A stretch of DNA of 5,848 nt from Caldilineales bacterium. GTDB taxonomy: Bacteria > Chloroflexota > Anaerolineae > JAAEKA01. The DNA lies in assembly GCA_021463315.1 (NCBI GenBank), contig JAJTXO010000279.1, forward strand, positions 1 to 5,848, written 5' to 3'. Below, piece after piece: positions 1 through 5,751 of this stretch; position 1 is the stretch's first letter; the number at the start of each line of letters is the position of its first letter. The position numbers and the translations under genes were made by a program. The notes beneath the pieces are model-generated. The model did not search any database and was not told the DNA's origin. It saw only the letters and a list, made by a program, of their open reading frames with translations.

Positions 1-999
<999 letters not shown>

Positions 1000-1168
1000 C
1001 CCGACGAACGGCAACTCTGTCGCGTTATGCTACTGGTCAGATTGAGGCCCATCGTCATACGCCACATCCTCGATCCTGGCGTCCAGGCTTGGGCGGTAGC
1101 CATCGCACGCCTGCGCGGTTCGTGCGTTGCTGGATCTATGAAACTCGCGGCTTCGGCATCGGGGTCGC

Positions 1169-1197
1169 TTGTCTGTTCACTTGTCTTGTGCTACACT
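1169..1197 (+). promoter_or_regulatory. Candidate sigma-70 promoter for the antitoxin gene
   Basis: TTGTCT (1169-1174) and TACACT (1192-1197) are separated by 17 bp, and TG at 1189-1190 gives an extended -10 element. Each box matches 4 of 6 consensus bases. Transcription would start near 1204, leaving a ~30-nt leader before the ATG at 1234. The rest of the 1000-1233 spacer shows nothing else I can support. The motif match is moderate, so this is inference. Confidence 0.45.
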
Positions 1198-1233
1198 GCT
1201 GCATAGAAACAAGTAGCCGAGGAGTGCCCGGAT

Positions 1234-1524
1234 ATGATCTCGTTAGCAACTGCAATCTATGAAAAAGGTACTTTGCGCCTGCTGACACCCGTCAGCCTGC
1301 CAGAACGGGCGCGGGTGCGCGTGCAGATCCAAGAAGAGGACAAGATGAGAGATGACGTGCAGCGCGCTATCGCTATCTTGGAAGCCTCCGGCGTGGTCAA
1401 ACCGCTAAAGCAACCGCAGGGAGTCAAGACCATCACGCCGACCCGCCGCGCGGAGCTAGCCCATCTCTATGCGGCTGGCGGCCCGCTGTCGGAAGTGATC
1501 ATTGCTGAACGAGATGCTCGATGA
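1234..1524 (+). CDS. DUF104/VapB-like antitoxin of a type II toxin-antitoxin pair
   Basis: This is a 96-residue protein. Residues 7-32 (AIYEKGTLRLLTPVSLPER followed by ARVRVQI) match the beta-rich N-terminal pattern of the DUF104 / AF2212-like antitoxin family. The C-terminus (ELAHLYAAGGPLSEVIIAERD, about residues 74-94) looks like the toxin-binding tail of VapB antitoxins that partner PIN toxins. In intact pairs the antitoxin neutralises the toxin and usually represses its own promoter. The start is set by GAGGAG at 1219-1224, 9 nt before ATG. The stop overlaps the next start as ATGA (1521-1524), the usual translational coupling of antitoxin and toxin. The toxin that follows is only a fragment, so this is an orphan antitoxin unless it acts on another toxin. 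The family call rests on pattern recognition. Confidence 0.75.
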   Translation: MISLATAIYEKGTLRLLTPVSLPERARVRVQIQEEDKMRDDVQRAIAILEASGVVKPLKQPQGVKTITPTRRAELAHLYAAGGPLSEVIIAERDAR

Positions 1525-1604
1525 GCTTCTACTATGTTGACACCAGCGCTTTGACCAAACATTACGTAGCTGCACGGACAGCGCGGTGCGTCATAAAACC
1601 TTAA
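1521..1604 (+). pseudogene. VapC-type PIN-domain toxin, N-terminal remnant only
   Basis: The reading frame starts within the antitoxin stop (ATGA overlap) and encodes 27 residues. It opens MSFYYVDTSALTKHYVA, the typical first strand of a VapC PIN domain, with the first catalytic acidic residue at Asp7. VapC toxins are Mg-dependent RNases of about 130-150 residues. Similarity seems to fade around codons 18-24 (ARTARCV) and a TAA follows at 1602-1604. The remaining acidic catalytic residues and the rest of the fold are absent, and I see no continuation in any frame before the ilv promoter at 1643. It is therefore a truncated toxin gene, most likely a deletion whose right end lies near 1590-1605. 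An assembly error would be the alternative. Confidence 0.8.
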
Positions 1605-1607
1605 AAT

Positions 1608-1642
1608 ATCCCGCTGCGGGGCTGTTTCTCCCCTTTTGGGGA
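1608..1642. promoter_or_regulatory. Paired small palindromes abutting the ilv -35 box; candidate operator
   Basis: CCCGC-T-GCGGG (1610-1620) and TCCCC-TTTT-GGGGA (1629-1642) lie side by side. The second ends directly against the -35 hexamer at 1643. GGGG (1618-1621) can also pair with CCCC (1630-1633). This could be a repressor or activator site for the ilv promoter, or a weak hairpin at the end of the toxin remnant. No T-run supports a terminator. The palindromes are directly visible; the role is inference. Confidence 0.35.
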
Positions 1643-1671
1643 TTGACAAAGGGCTGTTGGCCGGTTATACT
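1643..1671 (+). promoter_or_regulatory. Near-consensus sigma-70 promoter of the ilv operon
   Basis: TTGACA (1643-1648, 6/6) and TATACT (1666-1671, 5/6) are separated by exactly 17 bp. This is one of the strongest promoter matches possible by eye. Transcription should begin near A1678, 46 nt upstream of the leader peptide start. A strong constitutive promoter followed by an attenuator is the expected architecture when control is exerted mainly in the leader. Confidence 0.85.
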
Positions 1672-1723
1672 AGCGCCACACGATTTGCAAGCTCTGGAAA
1701 AATTCGCAAGGTGATCTACTCTG

Positions 1724-1819
1724 ATGACTGCCGGCCTGATCCTCCTTAGCCTCCTGGTTATTGCGCTCCCGATTGTTATTCGGGAGCCGCTGCCCGCTGG
1801 GAGACCGATCAGGCGCTAG
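1724..1819 (+). CDS. ilvL: ilv operon leader peptide (Leu/Ile/Val-rich)
   Basis: This is a 31-codon ORF of which 14 residues are Leu (7), Ile (5) or Val (2). Residues 5-19 read LILLSLLVIALPIVI, with 12 of 15 being branched-chain residues. The ribosome site is AAGGTGAT (1708-1715), 8 nt before ATG; GGTGAT is complementary to the 16S 3' tail. Its length and layout, a hydrophobic core followed by a Pro/Gly/basic end (LPAGRPIRR), resemble the 32-residue E. coli ilvL peptide. Both Val codons are GTT and three of five Ile codons are ATT, whereas downstream genes mostly use GTG/GTC and ATC. The peptide itself is presumably not functional. Ribosome stalling at these codons when Leu, Ile or Val tRNA is uncharged would control the hairpins that overlap and follow it. 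Confidence 0.85.
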   Translation: MTAGLILLSLLVIALPIVIREPLPAGRPIRR

Positions 1820-1861
1820 ACACGTCAGCAGCGCATGAAGGCGATCAAAGCCCCTCCCAGC
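1742..1861 (+). promoter_or_regulatory. Transcription attenuator: alternative protector and antiterminator hairpins
   Basis: Four strands can be traced. Protector 1:2 has an outer helix, 1742-1750 with 1796-1803 (8 pairs including one G-U, U1747 bulged). Its inner helix is 1763-1772 with 1780-1790 (10 pairs, C1787 bulged). Antiterminator 2:3 is GCTGGGAG (1796-1803) with CTCCCAGC (1854-1861), 8 perfect pairs, optionally extended by GATC 1807-1810 with GATC 1843-1846. Terminator 3:4 is 1851-1858 with 1865-1872. Strand 1796-1803 is shared by 1:2 and 2:3, and strand 1854-1858 is shared by 2:3 and 3:4, so the structures exclude each other as in classical attenuation. Strand 1 overlaps the Leu/Ile/Val codons: a stalled ribosome would free strand 2 and favour read-through, while a ribosome at the stop codon (1817) would cover strand 2 and favour termination. 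Pairings were done by hand without energies. Confidence 0.75.
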
Positions 1862-1881
1862 TTCGGGAGGGGTTTTTTTTT
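1851..1881 (+). terminator. Rho-independent attenuator terminator of the ilv leader
   Basis: CCCCTCCC (1851-1858) pairs perfectly with GGGAGGGG (1865-1872) around a 6-nt loop and is followed directly by nine T (1873-1881). G1850-T1873 and three A-T pairs could lengthen the stem. It lies 31 nt after the leader peptide stop and 183 nt before ilvB, so unless bypassed it would end transcription before the structural genes. Confidence 0.93.
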
Positions 1882-1903
1882 GATCAGCGACTAACAATCG
1901 ATC

Positions 1904-1942
1904 GGCAGCGCGCTGTGCGGCCGCTGCCCAGGCCATGTGGCC
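1904..1942 (+). other. Two short hairpins between the attenuator and the long hairpin
   Basis: GGCAGCG (1904-1910) pairs with CGCTGCC (1922-1928) over an 11-nt loop. GGCC (1931-1934) pairs with GGCC (1939-1942) over a 4-nt loop. Together with the 1959-2021 hairpin they would make the untranslated RNA after the attenuator almost continuously structured. The pairings are visible; no function is assigned. Confidence 0.4.
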
Positions 1943-1958
1943 TCTGTGAAGCAACGAT

Positions 1959-2026
1959 GCCTCAGCCAGTTCGTCCCTGTTCGGCTCCTGTGAAGCCAAA
2001 CTGGAACGAAGTGGCTGAGGCTTTTT
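1959..2026 (+). terminator. Long near-perfect hairpin with T-run upstream of ilvB; second terminator-like element
   Basis: Positions 1959-1986 fold back on 1994-2021 in a single register: 24 of 28 positions pair, with four 1x1 mismatches (1969, 1975, 1978, 1982) and a 7-nt loop. The outer ten pairs, GCCTCAGCCA with TGGCTGAGGC, are perfect and TTTTT (2022-2026) follows. It ends 25 nt before the ilvB Shine-Dalgarno. It could be a second intrinsic terminator, an mRNA-stabilising 5' hairpin, or a palindromic mobile repeat that landed in the leader. It is unusually long and regular for a simple terminator. CTGTGAAGC occurs just upstream (1944-1952) and again across the loop (1988-1996). Confidence 0.65.
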
Positions 2027-2051
2027 GTTCCCAAATTGGGACTGCGGAAAC

Positions 2052-2057
2052 GAGGAG
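2052..2057 (+). promoter_or_regulatory. Ribosome binding site that fixes the ilvB start
   Basis: GAGGAG stands 7 nt before the ATG at 2065. The frame is open in phase back beyond 1915 and has an ATG at 1957, but those starts would translate through the long hairpin and have no comparable site. The protein from 2065 begins like other acetohydroxyacid synthases. Confidence 0.85.
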
Positions 2058-2064
2058 CAATTCA

Positions 2065-3783
2065 ATGGAACGGACAGGTGCTCAGATCGTCTGGGAGACT
2101 CTTCTGCGCGAGGGCGTGGACACGGTCTTCGGCTACCCGGGCGGCGCAATCTTGCCAACCTACGATGCCATGCCAGCCTACCCGGTGCGGCATGTGCTGG
2201 TGCGACACGAACAGGCCGCGGCGCACATGGCCGAAGGCTGGGCGCGGGCTACGGGCAAGGTGGGCGTCTGCATGGTCACCAGCGGCCCCGGCGCCACCAA
2301 TCTGGTGACCGGCCTGGCCAACGCCATGATGGATTCGATTCCCATTGTGGCTATCACCGGCCAAGTGGCCACCAACCTGTTGGGGGGCGACGCCTTCCAG
2401 GAGATCGACGTCACCGGCATCACGCTGCCGATCACCAAGTACAACTATTTGGTGACCGACATCAACGACCTGCCGGAGGCCATGGCCGAGGCGTTTTACA
2501 TCGCGCGCAGCGGCCGGCCCGGCCCGGTGTTGGTGGATATCTGCAAGGATGTGCAGAACGCCAAGATCGATTGGGTCTACCCGGAGACGCTGAGCCGGCC
2601 CAGCCTGCACAAGCCGCTGCGCCAGGAACCGTGCGCGGTGGATAGGGCGGCCGAGCTGATCAACCAGGCTGCCCGACCGTTGATCCTGGCTGGCCACGGC
2701 GTGCAGATGGGCAAGGCGCAGCAGGAGCTGCAGGAGCTGGCCGAACGGGCGGAGATTCCTGTGGTCACAACCCTGTTGGGGATGGGCGTCATCGCCGGAA
2801 ATCATCCGCTGGCGCTGGGCATGGGCGGCATGCATGGCGAGGCCGCGACCAACCATGCGGTGCAAGAATGCGACGTGCTGATCGCTATCGGCATGCGCTT
2901 CGACGACCGCGTCACCGGCCGGCTGGATCACTTCGCGCCCAAGGCCAAGGTGATCCACTTCGAGCTGGACCCTTCAGAGGTGGGCAAGAATGTGCGGCCC
3001 ATGGTGACGGTGTTGGGCGATTGCAAGCAGACGCTGGGCGCGCTGCTGCCCAACATCCGGCCGGCTTCCCACGGCCAGTGGATGCAGACCATTCGCGGCT
3101 GGCAGGATACCACCCACAAGGTGGACATCGCTGCACAGGAGGTCGATGAGCTGATCCCTCCCTTCGTCATGCGCCAACTGTGGCACGCCACGCAGGGCGA
3201 ATGCGCCGTGGTGACCGACGTGGGCCAACATCAGATGTGGGAGGCGCAGTATTTCACCCATCTGCGGCCGGGCCAACTGATCACCAGCGGCGGGCTGGGC
3301 ACCATGGGCTTTGGCGTGCCGGCCGCCATGGGCGCCAAGCTGGGCACTCCCCAGGAACTGGTCTGGGCGATCGTCGGCGACGGCGGTTTCCAGCAGACTT
3401 TGCAGGAGTTGGGCACCATCGTGCAGGAGAACATCGGGATCAAGATCGGCATCATCAACAACGGCTTTCTGGGCATGGTGCGTCAGTGGCAGCAGTTCTT
3501 CTACGAGAAGCGCTACGCCGGCACCCCCATGCTGAGTCCCGACTACGTCAAGCTGGCCGAAGCCTATGGCATTCCGGCCCTGCGGGTGACCAGCAACGAT
3601 GAGGTATATCCGGCCATCCAGCGGGCCAACGCGCATGATGGTCCCTTCCTGGTCGAATTCCAGGTCAAGGAAGAGCTCAATGTCTATCCCATGGTGACGC
3701 CGGGCGCCTCCGTCGGCGATATGATCCGCCGCCCCGGTCCGGCCATCGTGCAGGGCTATTCGGGCGTGCAGCCGAGTTGGTGA
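2065..3783 (+). CDS. ilvB: Acetohydroxyacid (acetolactate) synthase, large catalytic subunit
   Basis: This is a ThDP- and FAD-dependent enzyme. It condenses two pyruvates to 2-acetolactate, or pyruvate with 2-oxobutyrate to 2-aceto-2-hydroxybutyrate: the first common step to Val/Leu and the second to Ile. It has 572 residues, normal for the family. The N-terminal ThDP pyrimidine domain (about 1-165) holds FGYPGGAILPTYDAM (22-36), the catalytic Glu49 in RHEQAA, and TSGPGATNLVTGLANA (72-87). The central FAD-binding domain (about 190-325) includes GMGGMHG and FDDRVTG (279-285). The C-terminal pyrophosphate domain has DVGQHQMW, the metal/ThDP motif GDGGF (438-442) to NN (465-466), and GMVRQWQ (470-476), the region known in relatives to line the active site and herbicide pocket. 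It starts at the first ATG with a good ribosome site. A 166-nt repeat-filled spacer separates it from its regulatory subunit IlvN. Confidence 0.97.
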   Translation: MERTGAQIVWETLLREGVDTVFGYPGGAILPTYDAMPAYPVRHVLVRHEQAAAHMAEGWARATGKVGVCMVTSGPGATNLVTGLANAMMDSIPIVAITGQVATNLLGGDAFQEIDVTGITLPITKYNYLVTDINDLPEAMAEAFYIARSGRPGPVLVDICKDVQNAKIDWVYPETLSRPSLHKPLRQEPCAVDRAAELINQAARPLILAGHGVQMGKAQQELQELAERAEIPVVTTLLGMGVIAGNHPLALGMGGMHGEAATNHAVQECDVLIAIGMRFDDRVTGRLDHFAPKAKVIHFELDPSEVGKNVRPMVTVLGDCKQTLGALLPNIRPASHGQWMQTIRGWQDTTHKVDIAAQEVDELIPPFVMRQLWHATQGECAVVTDVGQHQMWEAQYFTHLRPGQLITSGGLGTMGFGVPAAMGAKLGTPQELVWAIVGDGGFQQTLQELGTIVQENIGIKIGIINNGFLGMVRQWQQFFYEKRYAGTPMLSPDYVKLAEAYGIPALRVTSNDEVYPAIQRANAHDGPFLVEFQVKEELNVYPMVTPGASVGDMIRRPGPAIVQGYSGVQPSW

Positions 3784-3791
3784 ACGGGTCG

Positions 3792-3861
3792 GAAGTCAGA
3801 AGTCAGAAGTCAGAAGTCAGAAGTCAGAAGTCAGAAGTCAGAAGTCAGAAGTCGGAAGTCG
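3792..3861. repeat. Heptad tandem array (GAAGTCA)8 + (GAAGTCG)2 in the ilvB-ilvN spacer
   Basis: Eight perfect copies of GAAGTCA (3792-3847) are followed by two GAAGTCG copies (3848-3861). A degenerate unit, CGGGTCG, lies at 3785-3791 directly after the ilvB stop. A 7-bp period is not compatible with coding. Such arrays resemble the short tandemly repeated heptamers described in filamentous cyanobacteria. They change length easily by slippage, so copy number may vary between strains or be mis-assembled. Confidence 0.95.
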
Positions 3862-3863
3862 GA

Positions 3864-3931
3864 GATCACCGACCACCGATCACCGATCACCGATCACTGA
3901 TCACCGATCACCGAGCCGATCACCGATCACC
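3864..3931. repeat. Second heptad array, (GATCACC)9, in the ilvB-ilvN spacer
   Basis: There are nine 7-bp units, GATCACC with two single-base variants (GACCACC at 3871, GATCACT at 3892). A 5-nt GAGCC insertion at 3913-3917 interrupts the array. It follows the GAAGTCA array after 2 nt and shares its period but is not its reverse complement. It ends 18 nt before the ilvN start. The unit equals the GAUCACC stretch of the conserved 16S rRNA 3' end (GGAUCACCUCCUUA). Confidence 0.95.
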
Positions 3932-3949
3932 CAGAAAGCGAGCGCAAGG

Positions 3950-4489
3950 ATGAAACACACAGTAGTTGCATGGATGGAAGATCGCCCCGGCGTGCTGACG
4001 CGCGTTGCCAGCCTGTTCCGCAGGCGGGGCTTCAATATCGAGAGCCTGGCGGTCGGGCACAGCGAAACCCCCGGCATCAGCCGCATGACCTTCGTGGTGG
4101 ACGGCGATGAGCGCATGGTGGACCAGGCGGTTAAGCAGTTGGAGAAGCAGATCGACGTGACGCGCGTCGAGGATGTGACCACCAAGCCGGTGGTGGTGCG
4201 CGAGCTGGCGCTGGTGCGGGTGCGCGCTGACACGCAGAGCCGCGCCGAGATCATGCAGATCGTCGATGTCTACCGGGCGCAGATCGTCGATATCGACCTG
4301 GACTCGCTGATCATTCAGGTGGTCGGCGCCGAAGATCGCATCAACAGCCTGATCGATCTGCTCAGCCACTACGGCATCCGCGAGATGGTGCGCACCGGCC
4401 GTGTCGCTATCACCCGCGGCCGGGCCACGCTCCATCCGGCTGAGGCCAATGGGACGGGCAAGCGCAACGGCCGGAAAATGGGAATCTAG
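3950..4489 (+). CDS. ilvN: Acetohydroxyacid synthase, small regulatory subunit
   Basis: This subunit binds IlvB, raises its activity and confers feedback inhibition by valine. It has 179 residues. An N-terminal ACT domain (about 3-75) carries EDRPGVLTRVASLFRRRGFNIESLAVG in two parts: 10-23 and 24-36. A C-terminal ALS small-subunit domain (about 85-160) includes RELALVRV and the SLIIQVVG strand. Gly14 and Asn29, at which mutations relieve valine inhibition in E. coli IlvH, are kept; position 11 is Asp rather than Asn. The last ~14 residues are a basic Gly/Asn/Lys tail. The start gives the standard N-terminus (MKHTVVAWMEDRPGVL), but there is no good Shine-Dalgarno: AAGG touches the ATG and only weak purine runs lie further upstream. 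Translation may be inefficient or partly coupled. It is co-directional with ilvB and ilvC. Confidence 0.96.
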   Translation: MKHTVVAWMEDRPGVLTRVASLFRRRGFNIESLAVGHSETPGISRMTFVVDGDERMVDQAVKQLEKQIDVTRVEDVTTKPVVVRELALVRVRADTQSRAEIMQIVDVYRAQIVDIDLDSLIIQVVGAEDRINSLIDLLSHYGIREMVRTGRVAITRGRATLHPAEANGTGKRNGRKMGI

Positions 4490-4494
4490 TAGAG

Positions 4495-4604
4495 TGGTAA
4501 ATTGGTACATTGGTAAATGGGTCTGGGCTCGTATGTGAGGCTGTGACTCTACCAATCGCGACCAATCTACCCGCCGCAGCGGCGTACCAATCACCAATTT
4601 ACCA
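4495..4604. repeat. Inverted pair of TTGGTAAA-like repeats in the ilvN-ilvC spacer
   Basis: TGGTAAATTGGT (4495-4506) is the exact reverse complement of ACCAATTTACCA (4593-4604), a 12-bp perfect match. The left side is about three 8-bp units (GTGGTAAA, TTGGTACA, TTGGTAAA). The right side holds ACCAAT copies at 4551, 4561, 4586 and 4593. ATTGGTAC (4501-4508) also matches GTACCAAT (4584-4591) in another register. A small hairpin, CGCCG-CAG-CGGCG, lies at 4572-4584. The transcript could fold this spacer into one large stem ending 3 nt before the ilvC ribosome site. The repeats are visible; the role is unknown. Confidence 0.88.
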
Positions 4605-4615
4605 AAAGAGGACTT

Positions 4616-5620
4616 ATGGCAACGCTATTTTATGAGCAGGACGCTGATTTGGGCCGGCTGCACGGACGCAAGGTCGCCGTGATCGGCTATGGCAGCCAGG
4701 GCCACGCCCACGCGCTGAACATGAAGGACAGCGGCGTGGATGTGCTGGTGGGACTTTACCCCGATTCGCCCAGTTGGGCCAAGGCGCAGGCCGCCGGGCT
4801 GGTGGTCAGAACGGTGGACCAAGCCGCGGCCGAGGCAGATGTGATCATGGTGGTGATTCCTGACACCATCCAGGCCAGGGTCTACAAGGCCAGCATCGAG
4901 CCACACCTGACCCCGGGCAAGACGCTGATGTTCGCCCATGGTTTCAACATCCGCTTCGGCCAGATCACGCCCCCCGATTTCGTGGATGTCAGCATGATTG
5001 CGCCCAAGGCGCCGGGGCACCGGGTGCGTGAGGTTTTCAGGGATGGACAGGGCACCCCCGCGCTGGTGGCGGTGCATCAGGACGCCAGCGGCCACGCCTG
5101 GGAGGACGCCATCGCCTACGGCGCGGCCATCGGCTGCGCGCGGGCTGGCCTGCTCAAGACCACCTTCACCGAGGAGACCGAGACCGACCTGTTCGGCGAG
5201 CAGGCGGTGCTGTGCGGCGGCGTCAGCGAGCTGGTCAAGGCCGCCTTCTACACCCTGGTCGACGCGGGCTATCAGCCTGAGGTGGCCTATTTCGAGTGTA
5301 TGCACGAGCTCAAGCTGATCGTGGACCTGTTCTACCGCGGCGGTCTGAGCTATATGCGCTACTCAGTCAGCGACACGGCCGAGCACGGCGATTACTACAG
5401 CGGCCCCAAGGTTGTCACCGACGACACGCGCGCGGCGATGAAGGGCATTCTGACCAACATCCAGAGCGGCGCCTACGCCGAGGACTGGATCGAGGAGAAC
5501 GCCCAGGGCCGCCCCTGGTTCGACGTGGTGCGCGCCAGAGAGCGCGATCAGCAGATCGAAACCGTCGGCCGCCAACTGCGCTCGATGATGCCGTGGTTGG
5601 ATCCGGTGGTGGTAGGATGA
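4616..5620 (+). CDS. ilvC: Ketol-acid reductoisomerase, class I short form
   Basis: This enzyme isomerises and reduces 2-acetolactate to 2,3-dihydroxyisovalerate, and the homologous Ile precursor, using a nicotinamide cofactor and Mg2+. It has 334 residues, the normal class I length. The N-terminal Rossmann domain has the dinucleotide motif GYGSQGHAHALN (24-35). His108, Lys131 (APKAPGH), the Mg ligands Asp191 and Glu195 (ETDLFGEQ), Glu227 and Glu231 (ECMHELKL), and Ser252 are all present, so it should be active. Oddly, the cofactor-selecting loop reads GLYPDSPSW (46-54). The Arg and Lys common in NADPH-type class I loops (for example GLREGSKSW) are Tyr48 and Pro52, and an Asp appears at 50. 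This suggests NADH or dual use (inference). GAGGA (4608-4612) lies only 3 nt before the ATG. The stop codon merges into the tandem array that follows. Confidence 0.97.
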   Translation: MATLFYEQDADLGRLHGRKVAVIGYGSQGHAHALNMKDSGVDVLVGLYPDSPSWAKAQAAGLVVRTVDQAAAEADVIMVVIPDTIQARVYKASIEPHLTPGKTLMFAHGFNIRFGQITPPDFVDVSMIAPKAPGHRVREVFRDGQGTPALVAVHQDASGHAWEDAIAYGAAIGCARAGLLKTTFTEETETDLFGEQAVLCGGVSELVKAAFYTLVDAGYQPEVAYFECMHELKLIVDLFYRGGLSYMRYSVSDTAEHGDYYSGPKVVTDDTRAAMKGILTNIQSGAYAEDWIEENAQGRPWFDVVRARERDQQIETVGRQLRSMMPWLDPVVVG

Positions 5621-5712
5621 CAGGGTGGCAGGGTGACAGGGTGACAGGGTGGCAGGGTGGCAGGGTGGCAGGGTGACAGGGTGACAAGGTGACAAGGTGA
5701 CAGGGTGACAGG
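5621..5712. repeat. Octad tandem array (CAGGGTGA/CAGGGTGG) after ilvC
   Basis: Eleven full 8-bp units and a half unit run without gaps. Variation is limited to the last base (A or G) and two CAAGGTGA copies (5685-5700). The array begins at the base after the ilvC stop. The preceding octamer TAGGATGA (5613-5620), which contains that stop, itself matches the unit at 6 of 8 positions. No ordinary terminator for the operon is seen in the window. Confidence 0.95.
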
Positions 5713-5751
5713 TCGTTGTCATGTGTCTCCTCCTTGTGGGCCGCACCCCAA

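Noticed and set aside
1935..1949. Four-codon ORF (ATG TGG CCT CTG TGA) as a second leader peptide
   Set aside because: It is too short, lacks a ribosome site, and has only one branched-chain codon.
1915..2064. In-frame upstream extension of ilvB, including an ATG at 1957
   Set aside because: It would be translated through the long hairpin, has no ribosome site, and adds residues unlike any acetohydroxyacid synthase start. The ATG at 2065 has GAGGAG 7 nt upstream and gives the expected N-terminus.
1882..2064. T-box riboswitch upstream of ilvB
   Set aside because: I found neither the conserved T-box AGGGTGG-type antiterminator motif nor a convincing specifier loop. The leader peptide attenuator explains the regulation better.
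1670..2158. 162-codon minus-strand reading frame across the ilv leader
   Set aside because: It has no recognisable domain, overlaps the promoter, attenuator and the ilvB start, and is explained by GC-rich shadowing.
2062..2958. 298-codon minus-strand frame opposite ilvB
   Set aside because: It is antisense to a fully conserved enzyme, His/Gly/Ala-rich as expected for a GC-rich shadow, and has no start signals.
3792..3931. CRISPR array
   Set aside because: Units are contiguous 7-mers with no unique spacers. This is a simple tandem repeat.
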